From the NCBI RefSeq assembly GCF_002741055.1, contig NZ_CP016809.1, positions 4,876,501 through 4,940,500 of the forward strand: a stretch of DNA of 64,000 nt, in the 5' to 3' direction. The stretch's first letter is position 1, and each line of letters opens with the position of its first letter. Of this stretch, positions 1 through 9,613 are shown one piece after another. The notes under the pieces are model-generated. The model was not told the DNA's origin. It searched no databases and saw only the letters and a program-made list of their open reading frames with translations. The position numbers were made by a program, and so were the translations under genes. The stretch comes from Paenibacillus ihbetae (GTDB taxonomy: Bacteria > Bacillota > Bacilli > Paenibacillales > Paenibacillaceae).

Positions 1-1
1 A

Positions 2-838
2 GCAGCTCATGCGCCGAAAATCATGGTTCGGGAGGACGGGGAGACGAAGCGCCTCTTTGGCTGGGACACGGATGCGCTTGGGGCGGAGTATCGGGAATTC
101 CTAACCCGGTTCTTGAAGGAGCTTGTGCAGCTGATCCGAGTGCTTGGCATTGAGGACAGGATATTCTTCCATGTATCGGACGAGCCCCATTTAGAGCACT
201 TGGAAACTTACCGGAAAGCGGCGGAAATGATGGATGAAGCGGTGGGAGATTATCCCCGGATCGACGCATTGTCCGATTATGCATTTTATAAGGAGGGGCT
301 GGTCCCGAATCCGATTCCGGCGACGGACAAGCTTCAGCCGTTTCTGGAATCCGGCGTTGCCCCCCTGTGGACCTATTATTGCTGCAGCCAATATAAACAG
401 GTGGCAAACCGCTTCTTCACCTTTCCGTCCGAGCGGAACCGCATCCTCGGGCTGCAGCTGTATAAGTACCGGATTAAGGGCTTCCTTCATTGGGGCTTTA
501 ATTTCTGGAACTCCCAATATTCGAAGCGGCCGGTGAACCCCTATCTGACCACCGATGCGGATATCGGCTATCCATCCGGCGATGCCTTTCTGGTATATCC
601 GGGCGAGGACGGTCCCGTATGCTCTTTACGGATAAAGGTATTCCGCGAAGCGCTGCAGGATCTCAGGGCGCTTGAGCTGCTGGAGCAAACCATCGGGAGG
701 GACGAAGTTCTTAACATGATTGAGGGGGCGCTCGAGGCGCCGCTGTCCTTTGAGCAATATCCGCGGGATGCGGGATGGCTGCTGGATATAAGAAGTACGC
801 TTAACGAGCAGATCAAAGCAAGCATGATGGAACGATAA
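2..838 (+). CDS. DUF4091-type carbohydrate-active protein, C-terminal part
   Basis: The reading frame is open to the first bases of the window (from base 2), so the gene starts outside and only the last ~279 residues are seen. The motif FFHVSDEPHLEHLETY, the stretch around LWTYYCCSQY and the tail segment RIKVFREALQDLRALELLE are the pattern I associate with the DUF4091 region of Paenibacillus and Bacteroides proteins that sit in glycan loci and resemble glycoside hydrolases; the Asp-Glu pair in SDEP is the likely active-site acid. It ends 34 bases before the secreted lyase and is probably co-transcribed with it and with the GH109-like gene. The reaction is not established for the family, so glycan hydrolysis is inference from fold and context. 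The in-frame ATG at 23 has no ribosome binding site and should not be taken as the start. Confidence 0.75.
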   Translation, partial: AAHAPKIMVREDGETKRLFGWDTDALGAEYREFLTRFLKELVQLIRVLGIEDRIFFHVSDEPHLEHLETYRKAAEMMDEAVGDYPRIDALSDYAFYKEGLVPNPIPATDKLQPFLESGVAPLWTYYCCSQYKQVANRFFTFPSERNRILGLQLYKYRIKGFLHWGFNFWNSQYSKRPVNPYLTTDADIGYPSGDAFLVYPGEDGPVCSLRIKVFREALQDLRALELLEQTIGRDEVLNMIEGALEAPLSFEQYPRDAGWLLDIRSTLNEQIKASMMER

Positions 839-872
839 ACCCGAAGTGAATCCTTGAGAGAGGGAGGAATGG

Positions 873-3800
873 ATGATGAGCTTCAACTTCAAGCGCTGGC
901 TGTCCATGGTTCTGGTCATCGCGCTTACGGCGGGGGTGTTTCCTGCGGCGGGAAGGCCTGCTTCGGCTCAGGGGGCCGTACCGGCCGGCAATTTGCTAAT
1001 GAATTCGGACTTTGAAGCCGTAACGGCCAAGTCCACTTGGCTGAACCAGGTCGCGCCGGAGCATGTCAGCGAATGGAGGGCGGCCGGAAACCCGGTGTTT
1101 GCGGTGGATCAGGACGTGTATTATAGCGGGAGCCGCTCGGTTTCCATTTCCGGCACCGCTTCCGGCACCGACCGGGGAGCGATTACGCTGCCTGCGGCAG
1201 GGATTGAAGCCGGCAAAAGCTACTTGCTCACCGGCATGTATAAGCTCGAGCAGGTGACGGATCAGGTCGTGGTACGCTTTCAGTACAAGCGGAACGGCTC
1301 GAGCAGCATCAGCTATGCGGTCCAAGGGCAGAAGGGAACCCGGGATTGGACCCGCTTCAGCCATGTCATCCATGTCGCTTCCGATATGGATGCGAGCCCG
1401 CAGGGAAAGGTGGAGGCGTTTCTGGAAAAATCGGCGGGCACAGTATGGTTCGACCAGCTTTCCCTTCGGGAATATGTCCCGCTTGAGGAATTTACGCTCG
1501 ATCCGCAGATCATCAGCTTGAGAGCGGGCGAAGCCGGACGCATTCAGGCATCCTTTGCACCGGAGAATGCGTCCGATACCTTCCTGGAGTGGAGCTCCTC
1601 CAACACGGTCGCGGCATCGGTGTATCAGACGGGAGAAGTAACGGCGCATCATGCGGGTTATTCGGTCATTTCCGCCGCCTCCCACTCGTCGGGCATAACG
1701 AGGCAGGCCGTGGTCACGGTAGACACTCCGCCAGGCTTGGCCGCCGAGCCCTATGCGGGCAACGTGAATGAAAACGGCGTCTTGGACGGGCAGCTGACCG
1801 CTGCGGACAGCTCCGGCACCTCCGGCGGCTCCGTTTCTTTTGAGCTGGCCGCTGCGCCCCGCCACGGCACGGTAAGCGTCTCTTCCGACGGTTCGTTCCG
1901 CTATTACCCGAACCGGGATTACGCCGGCCCGGATTCCTTCCTGTTTGTGGCTAACGGCACGGAGGGAGGGCCTGCCGCTGCGGCGGCCATGATCGAGGTG
2001 CTGCCGAAGGACGGGCCGCCCGTGCTTGACCTCCTGTGGTACTCCACCGGGAAGAACACGCCATTAGAAGGGCGGATAGGCCGTCTGCTCTCGGAGGAGG
2101 CGGTGGAGTGGACGCTGGCCGGCGCTCCGCGCGGCGAGATGTCCCTCGCTTCGGACGGTTCGTTTACTTATACGCCTGCCTCGAATGATGTGGGCTACGA
2201 TTCATTTGAAGTGACGGCGACGACGGCGTCGGGCAAATCGGCTGCGGGCAAGGCCTATATCTTTGTTATACCGGATGAGACAGACTTGATGGAGAAGCTT
2301 GCATCCAGCCGCAACGAAGGCGTCCATCCGCGCGTTCTGGCGAATGCGGAGGATTTTTCTCTGACCCGCAGCCTGATCGGCAAGGATGAATACGTCACGG
2401 CTTGGTTTGAGCAGCTGAAGCGGGAAACAGATCGGCTGCTGGATGCGGAGCCGTACGGTTATCTTCCGAACGGGGGGAGCAACAGCAATGTGCGGGATTT
2501 ACTGATCCGTACGGCGATGATGTACCGGCTAACCGGGGATGAGGTTTACGCACAGCGGGCCGTGCAGGAACTTGAATCCGCCGCGGCGTTCCCGGATTGG
2601 GGAGGCCGCTATAACAATATGCTCTCCTTAACGTATATGACGCTGGGATTTACGTTCGCTTACGACTGGCTGTACGACGCCATGACGGAACAACAGCGGA
2701 GCATGGTCCGGGAGGCGGTCATGAAGCATGCGTTCAGTCACGCGCTCTCCTGGTACCGTGGGGAATTCACCCATAACGGGGAGTTCAACAACATCAATTT
2801 CGTGGATAACGGCAGCTTTGCCGTTGCGGCGCTAGCCATGCTCGGCGATGACGAGAAAGCGACTCAAGCCGGACTGGAAATTCTCCGGGGGTCCTACGGA
2901 AAGCTGCAGAATACGCTTCGATTCTTCGCGGAGGACGGCTCATGGCCTGAAGGGCCGCATTATTGGCAGTACGGTACCGAGTTCCTTATTTATAAGATTG
3001 CTGCAATGCATAATACGCTCGGAACCGACTATGGTTTGGCGGAGCTGAAGGGCGTGAAGGCATCGGGGGAATATCCGCTGCATTTATGGGGGCCGGGAGG
3101 ATTTTTTAACTTTTACGATTCGGCAACGCCGAACGTGCATCCCCAAACGCTCTGGATGGCCGATTTCTACGATCAGCCGCATTACGCCTGGTATGCGGGA
3201 GAGCTGACCCGGCGGGAAGGGGCTTTTTCCCCGTACTATCTGCTGTTCTACCGCCCGGGCATGTTTGACGAGCAGCCGGCAGGGCTGGACCGGGTATTTA
3301 CCGGAATCGAATCGATATCCATGCGCAGCGGCTGGTCCAATCTGAACGATGCGTATGCCTCGATTAAGGGGTTTAACGATACGCTGCTCAGCCATATCGA
3401 TATGGACGCCGGCACCTTCGTATTTGATGCCTTGGGAGAACGCTGGGCAACCGATCTGGGGATGGAGAATTACAGTCTCCCCGGCTTCTGGGATTATGCC
3501 GGCGGTCAACGCTGGACTTATTACCGCAAAGGTGCGCAGGGGCAGAACGTCATGGTCATCAATCCGCGAGCAAACCCTGTGTTTATGCAGGATTACGACG
3601 CCAAGGCACCGCTTGTCCGGAGCGAATCCAAGCCTCGCGGCGCATTTGGCGTGATCGACCTGACCGAGCGGTATCCGAAGGATGCATGGTCCTACAAGCG
3701 GGGATTGATGCTGACCGGCGATCGCGAGCAACTGATTGTTCAAGACGAGTTCGAGCTCAAGTCGCCGTCCGAGCTGTATTGGTTCATGCACACGGAAGCC

Positions 3801-4841
3801 GAGATCGATGTGCTCGGCAGCGGACAAGAGGCCGTGTTGACACAGAACGATAAGAAATTGTACGTGCGGATGCTGGACGCTCCGGAGGGAGCGGCGTTTC
3901 GTGCGATGAAGGCTGAGCCGCTGGAAGGGACGCCGAATCCTTCGGGGCAAACCGTCAATCACGGCATCCGGAAGCTGGCCGTTCATATGGAGGGCGTGAC
4001 CGGAGGACGTCTGTCCCTGTGGATGGTTCCGCTGACAGCCTCGGCACCGCTGCCGGAAGGGTCTCCGGACGTCCGCAGCCTCGATGATTGGACGATCCCG
4101 GATGGTCCGCTGCCGGAGAAGGTTCCGCTGCCTGAAGCCGAATCCATCCTCGTGGACGGGGTCCCTCTTGCCGGATTTGACCCGCAGCGCACATATTACG
4201 AATGGACAGTGCCGTACGGGGAGCGGTCGAAGGTGCCGAAGGTCGAGGCGGTGTCCGGTCATGAGGTTTCGGTCCAGACGGCTGAAAGTATTCCGGGAAA
4301 AACCTATATTGACGTGACCGATCCGTCGAGGCCGGAAGTGAGCAACCGATATACGATTGCCTTTACGGTCGGACCTTTGATCGGCGATCCCCCTCCGGGC
4401 TTCCGTCTGCCGGTCCGGGAGGTCACGGCCAGCGCAGTCCCGCAGGCGAACCAAGGCCATACGCCCGATAAAACGCTGGACGGAGACATGATTACCCGCT
4501 GGACCTCGGAGGGACCGCAGTGGATTCAGTATGACCTTGGGGAGTCCAAGCAGGTTGGAGCGGTATCGATCGCGTTTTTCAGCGGAAATACGAGAAAGTC
4601 CTATTTCACTATCGATGTTTCCGTCGATGGTGCTCATTGGGAGCGGGTGTATGCCGAGGGGATCAGCTCGGGACTGACGGCCGAACCGGAGGTGTTCCTT
4701 TTTCCGGAAGTCACCGCGAGGTATATCCGCATTAACGGCACGGGCAATACCTCGAATCAATGGAATAATTACGCGGAGGTCGGCATATTCAAGCCGATGA
4801 GGGGAAACGCGGAGAACAGCATTTTACGTGATGCAGGTTAA
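873..4841 (+). CDS. secreted multidomain heparinase II/III-like polysaccharide lyase
   Basis: A 1322-residue exported enzyme. The Sec signal peptide spans about residues 1-32 (cleavage after PASA). Next come a carbohydrate-binding-like beta domain (about 40-200), a Big2-type Ig domain (about 203-285), two cadherin-like repeats with the FxYxPxxxxxGxDSF pattern (about 290-378 and 390-465), an alpha/alpha-toroid plus beta-sandwich lyase region (about 480-1100; motifs NNINFVDNGSFAVAALAML and DGSWPEGPHYWQYGTEFL), a small beta domain (about 1105-1185) and a C-terminal discoidin/CBM32 domain (TRWTSEGPQWIQYDLGE). Family members cleave uronate-containing glycans by beta-elimination; the substrate cannot be read here. 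AGGGAGG at 861-867 serves either ATG 873 or the adjacent ATG 876. Likely second gene of a three-gene glycan operon. The modular architecture suggests binding to an insoluble substrate or the cell surface, but no S-layer or sortase anchor is visible. Confidence 0.85.
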   Translation: MMSFNFKRWLSMVLVIALTAGVFPAAGRPASAQGAVPAGNLLMNSDFEAVTAKSTWLNQVAPEHVSEWRAAGNPVFAVDQDVYYSGSRSVSISGTASGTDRGAITLPAAGIEAGKSYLLTGMYKLEQVTDQVVVRFQYKRNGSSSISYAVQGQKGTRDWTRFSHVIHVASDMDASPQGKVEAFLEKSAGTVWFDQLSLREYVPLEEFTLDPQIISLRAGEAGRIQASFAPENASDTFLEWSSSNTVAASVYQTGEVTAHHAGYSVISAASHSSGITRQAVVTVDTPPGLAAEPYAGNVNENGVLDGQLTAADSSGTSGGSVSFELAAAPRHGTVSVSSDGSFRYYPNRDYAGPDSFLFVANGTEGGPAAAAAMIEVLPKDGPPVLDLLWYSTGKNTPLEGRIGRLLSEEAVEWTLAGAPRGEMSLASDGSFTYTPASNDVGYDSFEVTATTASGKSAAGKAYIFVIPDETDLMEKLASSRNEGVHPRVLANAEDFSLTRSLIGKDEYVTAWFEQLKRETDRLLDAEPYGYLPNGGSNSNVRDLLIRTAMMYRLTGDEVYAQRAVQELESAAAFPDWGGRYNNMLSLTYMTLGFTFAYDWLYDAMTEQQRSMVREAVMKHAFSHALSWYRGEFTHNGEFNNINFVDNGSFAVAALAMLGDDEKATQAGLEILRGSYGKLQNTLRFFAEDGSWPEGPHYWQYGTEFLIYKIAAMHNTLGTDYGLAELKGVKASGEYPLHLWGPGGFFNFYDSATPNVHPQTLWMADFYDQPHYAWYAGELTRREGAFSPYYLLFYRPGMFDEQPAGLDRVFTGIESISMRSGWSNLNDAYASIKGFNDTLLSHIDMDAGTFVFDALGERWATDLGMENYSLPGFWDYAGGQRWTYYRKGAQGQNVMVINPRANPVFMQDYDAKAPLVRSESKPRGAFGVIDLTERYPKDAWSYKRGLMLTGDREQLIVQDEFELKSPSELYWFMHTEAEIDVLGSGQEAVLTQNDKKLYVRMLDAPEGAAFRAMKAEPLEGTPNPSGQTVNHGIRKLAVHMEGVTGGRLSLWMVPLTASAPLPEGSPDVRSLDDWTIPDGPLPEKVPLPEAESILVDGVPLAGFDPQRTYYEWTVPYGERSKVPKVEAVSGHEVSVQTAESIPGKTYIDVTDPSRPEVSNRYTIAFTVGPLIGDPPPGFRLPVREVTASAVPQANQGHTPDKTLDGDMITRWTSEGPQWIQYDLGESKQVGAVSIAFFSGNTRKSYFTIDVSVDGAHWERVYAEGISSGLTAEPEVFLFPEVTARYIRINGTGNTSNQWNNYAEVGIFKPMRGNAENSILRDAG

Positions 4842-4886
4842 GGAAGCATCCATAGCCTGTCAATCGAAAAGGAGCGTAGTCGAAAT

Positions 4887-6113
4887 ATGAACAGGATGAT
4901 CGGCAGGGGAGGACAATCGCTGCGGCTCGGCTTCATCGGTCTGGGCAAGCGCGGCAAAAGTCTGCTCGAGCTGCTTGTAGAAATGCCGGACGTGGAAATT
5001 GCGGCCATATCCGATCTTTACGAGGATCGGCTTGAAGAGGCCGCGAGAGTGGTAACCGATATGGGCAGACCTGCCCCAGCCAGCTGCTCGGATTATCGCG
5101 AGGTCATCGGTCGCGAGGATGTTGAGGCGGTCATCATCGCCTCATCCTGGACCAGCCACAGCGAGATTGCCATAGCGGCCATGCAGGTCGGCAAGGCCGT
5201 GGCGTCGGAAGTGGGGGGAGCCGCTTCCTTGGAGGAATGCTGGCAGCTCGTGCGCGCGTATGAAGCGACCGGCACGCCTTGCATGCTGTTGGAAAACTGC
5301 TGTTACGGCCGGGAGGAAATGGCGCTATTGCATATGGTCCGGCAGGGGGTGTTCGGCGAGCTGATCCACTGTCAAGGGGCTTACGGGCATGATCTCCGGG
5401 ATGAGGTTGCAAAAGGAATGGAGAACCGCCACTATCGCATCCACAATTACTTGCACCGCAACGGCGACGTGTACCCGACGCATGGTCTGGGCCCTGCCGC
5501 TAAATTGCTGAATATCAATCGCGGAAACCGGATGACCAAGCTGTCCTCCATGGCGACCAAATCGCGCGGCGTAAGGGATTGGGCCCGCCGGCATTTGGGC
5601 GAAGACCATCCCGTGGCGCGGACGGACATGGCCCTTGGCGATGTCGTAACAACCATGATTCAATGTGCGAACGGGGAGACCATTCTGCTGACCCACGATA
5701 CGTCGCTGCCACGTCCATATTCCCGCGGCGGGCGGGTTCAGGGAACCCGGGGCATCTGGATGGAGGACGGAGGCGTCATTCACCTGGAAGGACGAAGTCC
5801 GCTCCATGAGTGGGAACCCTTCGCCCATTACCTTCAGGAATACGAGCATCCGCTGTGGGCCGAATACATGCAAGACGGCGTGCGGGGCGGCCATGGCGGG
5901 ATGGACTATCTGTGCCTCCGCGCATTTGTGGAGAGTGTTCTTCAGGAAAGGGAGATGCCGATCGACGTCTATGATATGGCGTCCTGGATGGCGGTGACCG
6001 CCCTGTCCGAACAATCGATCGAGCTTGGAAGCGCCGCCGTAGCGATCCCGGATTTCACCAACGGGAAATGGATGTACAGGGAAGCGGCGGAGCCCGCCGG
6101 CATTTCTTTTTAA
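4887..6113 (+). CDS. Gfo/Idh/MocA oxidoreductase, GH109-like glycosidase
   Basis: 408 residues with an N-terminal Rossmann fold (LRLGFIGLGKRGKSLLELL, about residues 12-30) followed by the alpha/beta dimer domain. The segment GDVYPTHGLGPAAKLLNINRGNR (about 195-217) closely matches the signature of GH109 enzymes, which use tightly bound NAD and an oxidation-elimination-addition mechanism to remove alpha-N-acetylgalactosamine; the Tyr and His in YPTHG lie in the active site of that family. Ordinary sugar dehydrogenase activity is the alternative. It lies 45 bases after the lyase and is probably translated from the same mRNA, where it could trim amino-sugar products. No signal peptide is seen, so it would act inside the cell on imported fragments. 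Confidence 0.75.
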   Translation: MNRMIGRGGQSLRLGFIGLGKRGKSLLELLVEMPDVEIAAISDLYEDRLEEAARVVTDMGRPAPASCSDYREVIGREDVEAVIIASSWTSHSEIAIAAMQVGKAVASEVGGAASLEECWQLVRAYEATGTPCMLLENCCYGREEMALLHMVRQGVFGELIHCQGAYGHDLRDEVAKGMENRHYRIHNYLHRNGDVYPTHGLGPAAKLLNINRGNRMTKLSSMATKSRGVRDWARRHLGEDHPVARTDMALGDVVTTMIQCANGETILLTHDTSLPRPYSRGGRVQGTRGIWMEDGGVIHLEGRSPLHEWEPFAHYLQEYEHPLWAEYMQDGVRGGHGGMDYLCLRAFVESVLQEREMPIDVYDMASWMAVTALSEQSIELGSAAVAIPDFTNGKWMYREAAEPAGISF

Positions 6114-6192
6114 CACAAAGCCTGGCCTCGAGTCCGTTGCCCTGTATTTGGCGATTCACCACACCAAAGCACCTAAGCTTTAAAATATACTC

Positions 6193-6222
6193 TTGCAATT
6201 CCTTTGTCGTGTGTAATACAAT
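6193..6222 (+). promoter_or_regulatory. sigma-A promoter of the Phe T-box leader
   Basis: TTGCAA (6193-6198) and TACAAT (6217-6222) are separated by 18 bases, directly upstream of the T-box stem I. Predicted by eye only. Confidence 0.5.
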
Positions 6223-6234
6223 GCTTTATAAATT

Positions 6235-6526
6235 CATAAGACATGCTGCGACAAGCAATGATGGAAAGAGTAAGCGACAGAAGCTTCCTGACAGGAAAGG
6301 GCCGCCACCGACTGAGAGCGCCCGGGTGAAGATTCTCCGCCGAAGTTCATTCCGGAGCCGGTATTCCGATAGCTTTGCATTCCTAAGAATGGGAAGCGGT
6401 AGGTTTACCCGAGGCCCTCGCGTTAAGAGGTTCAAGTGAGATAAGCGAAGAAGCAACGGTTTTTTCGCATATCTAATAAGGGTGGTACCACGACTCCTCG
6501 TCCCTTGCGGCGGGGGGTCTTTTTTA
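6235..6526 (+). promoter_or_regulatory. T-box riboswitch, probable Phe specifier
   Basis: The conserved T-box core AGGGTGGTACCACG is at 6479-6492. Overlapping its end is an intrinsic terminator with an 11-bp stem (6492-6502 with 6509-6519) and a T run from 6520. Upstream, stem I shows an AGTA turn near 6256, distal-loop elements around 6312-6330, and the specifier context GAAG-TTC-A, with TTC at 6346-6348. TTC codes Phe, which fits control of an aromatic-amino-acid gene. Uncharged tRNA-Phe would stabilise the antiterminator and allow transcription of the downstream DAHP synthase. The specifier assignment is by analogy to known leaders. Confidence 0.88.
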
Positions 6527-6563
6527 TTTATTTCAAATCATACACATAAGGGAGAGATTCGAT

Positions 6564-7652
6564 ATGAGTCAAGGACGTTTGGAGCAATTGCGATCGGAGC
6601 TGGATTCCGTGAATTTGCAGCTGCTGGAGCTGCTGTCGGAGCGGGCGCGCCTCGCCCAAGAGATCGGGCAGGAGAAGCAGAAGCAGGGAGTGCCGAATTT
6701 CGATCCGGTACGCGAGAAAAAAATGCTGGATGCCCTGGTCGAGCACAACCACGGCCCGTTCGACAACGAAACGGTGCGGCATCTGTTCAAGCAGATCTTC
6801 CAGGCATCGCTGAAGCTGCAGCAGGTCGACCACAAGAAGCATCTGCTCGTCAGCCGCAAGAAGAAGAAGGAGGACACCTTGATCCAGCTTGGGGATACGG
6901 TCATTGGCGGCGGAACGCCGGTCATGATTGCTGGACCATGCTCGGTCGAGAGCTACGAGCAGGTTCGCCAGGTCGCGAAGGCTCTGAAAGAAACGGGCAT
7001 CACCGTGATGCGCGGCGGGGCGTTCAAGCCGAGAACGTCGCCGTATGATTTCCAAGGCCTGGGCGTCGAGGGGCTTAAAATTTTGAAGGAGGTCGCTTCC
7101 GAATTCGGATTGAAAACGATCAGCGAAATCGTGGATCCGGCTCATATCGAGCTTGCCTGCGACTATATCGATGTCATTCAGATCGGCGCCCGGAATATGC
7201 AAAATTTCGAGCTGCTCAAAGCAGCGGGCGACGTCAAGACCCCGGTTCTGCTGAAGCGCGGGCTTGCGGCAACGATCGATGAATTCGTGCATGCCGCCGA
7301 ATACATCGTATCCCGCGGCAATACGCAGGTCATGCTGATCGAGCGCGGAATCCGGACCTATGAGAAGGCCACGAGAAACACGCTGGATATCTCGGCGGTG
7401 CCGATCCTCAAGCAGGAAACCCACCTTCCGGTGCTGGTAGACGTTACGCATTCTACGGGACGCAAGGATATTTTGGCTCCTTGTGCAAGAGCGGCCCTCG
7501 CTGCCGGCGCGGACGGCGTCATGGTGGAGGTTCATCCCGATCCGGCGACCGCTCTGTCCGATGCGGCTCAGCAGCTGAATATTCCGGAGTTCCAGGACTT
7601 CCTGGACAATGTGAGAAAATCCGGCTTGCTGCCGGCACACTCATTGGTATAA
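6564..7652 (+). CDS. aroF: chorismate mutase / DAHP synthase fusion
   Basis: 362 residues. The N-terminal ~90 form an AroQ-type chorismate mutase domain ([19 protein letters not shown]). The remainder is a class I-beta DAHP synthase ([11 protein letters not shown] near residue 120; [24 protein letters not shown]). It condenses phosphoenolpyruvate and erythrose-4-phosphate in the first step of the shikimate pathway. In Bacillus and Paenibacillus relatives the mutase domain also acts as the feedback sensor for chorismate or prephenate. The start ATG at 6564 follows GGGAGAG. A Phe T-box precedes it, so the gene is controlled both by tRNA charging and probably by allostery. Some genomes call the same gene aroA or aroG. 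Length is normal and no lesion is visible. Confidence 0.93.
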   Translation: MSQGRLEQLRSELDSVNLQLLELLSERARLAQEIGQEKQKQGVPNFDPVREKKMLDALVEHNHGPFDNETVRHLFKQIFQASLKLQQVDHKKHLLVSRKKKKEDTLIQLGDTVIGGGTPVMIAGPCSVESYEQVRQVAKALKETGITVMRGGAFKPRTSPYDFQGLGVEGLKILKEVASEFGLKTISEIVDPAHIELACDYIDVIQIGARNMQNFELLKAAGDVKTPVLLKRGLAATIDEFVHAAEYIVSRGNTQVMLIERGIRTYEKATRNTLDISAVPILKQETHLPVLVDVTHSTGRKDILAPCARAALAAGADGVMVEVHPDPATALSDAAQQLNIPEFQDFLDNVRKSGLLPAHSLV

Positions 7653-7671
7653 CCAATTGGGAAATAAAGGG

Positions 7672-7700
7672 TTGACAAATCGCTGCTCATTCCCTAACAT
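7672..7700 (+). promoter_or_regulatory. sigma-A promoter of the leuA leader
   Basis: A perfect TTGACA (7672-7677) is followed after 17 bases by TAACAT (7695-7700). It lies 20 bases after the aroF stop, so leuA has its own start of transcription. Confidence 0.7.
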
Positions 7701-7714
7701 AGTTATCAATTCAA

Positions 7715-7974
7715 CCGCATAATCCAAATGTTTCGATTAGAAATAGTAGAAGTGAAATGACTTTTCAGAGAGCCGTTGGCAGGTGCGAAACGGTAATGTC
7801 GTTCCCTTTGAACTCGTCTATGAACAGCTGCCTGACAATGTAGGGTAAGCCGGAGTTCCACCGTTACAGGGATAGATGGTGATGGCCATCGAAGAAGATC
7901 ATTTTACTTGTAAAATGAATTAGAGTGGTACCGCGGGTTCAACCTCGTCTCTATAGCAGAGACGGGGTTTTTTT
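7715..7974 (+). promoter_or_regulatory. T-box riboswitch, probable Leu specifier
   Basis: The core GAGTGGTACCGCGG is at 7923-7936. The competing terminator has a 9-bp stem (7943-7951 with 7959-7967) and seven T residues. In stem I the context TTTGAA-CTC-GTC places a CTC (Leu) specifier at 7813-7815, matching the leucine gene downstream. The specifier call is by analogy; the core and terminator are direct. Confidence 0.88.
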
Positions 7975-8053
7975 GTTGGTTAAATTCCGGGTTTAACCAA
8001 CCCCGCTTGAAATAGATATAGATCAACGATAACTTTCCAGGGAGGAATCAGAA

Positions 8054-9594
8054 ATGACACGCAGCATTATCGTTCTTGACACAACCTTGCGCGACGGAGA
8101 ACAGGTACCGGGCGCGAAAATGAACGTGCACCAGAAGATTGAATTCGCCCAGCAGCTGAAACGGCTGAACGTGGACATCATTGAAGCGGGCTTTCCCGCT
8201 TCGTCGGCCGGGGATTTCGAATCCGTCCGTGAAATTGCACGAACCGTAGGTGACAGCGTCTCGATTACCGCGCTGGCGCGGGCCGTGAAGAGCGACATCG
8301 ACGCGGTGTACGAAAGCATCAAGCCGGCGCAAAACCCGCTGATTCATATCGTGCTCGGAACCTCGAATATCCATGTCGAGAAGAAATTCAACCGCTCCAA
8401 GGATGCGGTGCTGCAAATGGGCGTCGATGCGGTGAAATATGCGAAAACGCTGCTGCCGCAGGTGCAGTATTCCACAGAGGACGCTTCCAGGTCCGACTTC
8501 GAATACCTGTGGACAACGATCGAAGCGGTGGTCAAGGCGGGGGCAACGATGATCAACATCCCGGATACGGTCGGTTATGCCGTGCCGGAAGAGTTCGGCG
8601 AGCTGATTCGCCGAATCAACGAGCGGCTCAAAAACCTGAACGATCAAGTCATACTCAGCGTTCATTGTCATAATGACCTGGGACTCGCTACGGCCAATAC
8701 GCTCGCAGCCGTTAAGAACGGCGCCGAGAAGGTGGAGTGCACCATCAACGGATTGGGAGAGCGCGCCGGCAATACATCGCTGGAGGAAGTGGTGATGGGG
8801 CTGAAGGTGCGGGAGAATTATTTCAACGCGAGCACGAACATCCGGACGAAGGAGCTGATCAAGACCTCCCGCCTGCTGACGTATTTGACGGGGCTGGATG
8901 TGCAGGTGAACAAGGCCATTACGGGCGAGAACGCCTTTGCCCACTCCTCCGGCATCCATCAGGACGGATTGCTTAAGGATAAGCAGGTGTATGAGATCAT
9001 GTCGCCGGAGGAGGTTGGCGCCGACAGCATGGAGCTGATTCTGACGGCCCGGTCGGGAAGACACGCTTTCCGAAACGCGGTCGAGAAGCTGGGCTTTGAC
9101 GCAGGCGAGGGCGAGGAATTCGAGGCGCTGTTCGCGAAGTTCCTTCAGTTGGCCGACGCGAAAAGGAAGTGTACGACCATGACGTCTTTTACCTGGTTAC
9201 GCATCACCGGACTTACGAAGACGCCGGCAGCCATCTGTATGAGCTGGATTCCTTCCAGGTTGTCACGAACGCTCTGCATCCTACCGCTACGGTCAAGCTG
9301 AAAAAAGGCGGGGAGATGGTGCAGGACAGCACGGTCGGAGACGGCCCGATCGATGCGCTGTACAGTGCCATCAAGACGATCGTTGGTCTGGACGTTGAGC
9401 TGAAGGATTACAAAATCAACAGCCTTTCCCGCGGTAAAGAAGCCATCGGCCGGGTCAACATCCGAATCGAGTATCAAGGGAAAAGCTATTCCGGCCGCGC
9501 GATGGACACGGATATCATCAAGGCCAGCGCGCTCGCTTTCCTGAACGGGATCAACGCCGTTCTGTTGGACGCTGCGCAAGAAGTGCAGGCGTAA
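8054..9594 (+). pseudogene. leuA: 2-isopropylmalate synthase with a one-base frameshift
   Basis: The first ~370 codons give a normal 2-isopropylmalate synthase: DTTLRDGEQVPG at the N-terminus, the metal-binding [17 protein letters not shown], and [14 protein letters not shown]. At AAAA 9161-9164 the frame shifts; with one extra A the protein would read ADAKKEVYDHDVFYLV and continue through the LeuA allosteric domain to the stop at 9594 (about 513 residues, the usual length). As written, the original frame stops at 9301 after 415 residues and lacks most of the leucine-feedback domain. The enzyme condenses acetyl-CoA with 2-ketoisovalerate in leucine synthesis. The gene stands alone behind its own Leu T-box, without ilv or other leu genes nearby. 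A sequencing error is as likely as a real mutation; citramalate synthase is a less likely identity. Confidence 0.85.
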
Positions 9595-9613
9595 GCCGGG
9601 AGCGGAACGCGGA

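Noticed and set aside
3084..4760. 558-codon minus-strand frame inside the lyase gene
   Set aside because: Antisense shadow of a GC-rich gene; the product is His/Arg-rich and lacks family features.
6068..6439. 123-codon plus-strand frame overlapping the leader of aroF
   Set aside because: It lies across the T-box stem I and has no ribosome binding site; the RNA structure explains the sequence.
9158..9172. Programmed -1 frameshift in leuA
   Set aside because: A -1 slip restores the protein, but the site lacks a canonical slippery heptamer, and LeuA is not known to use frameshifting; error or mutation is simpler.
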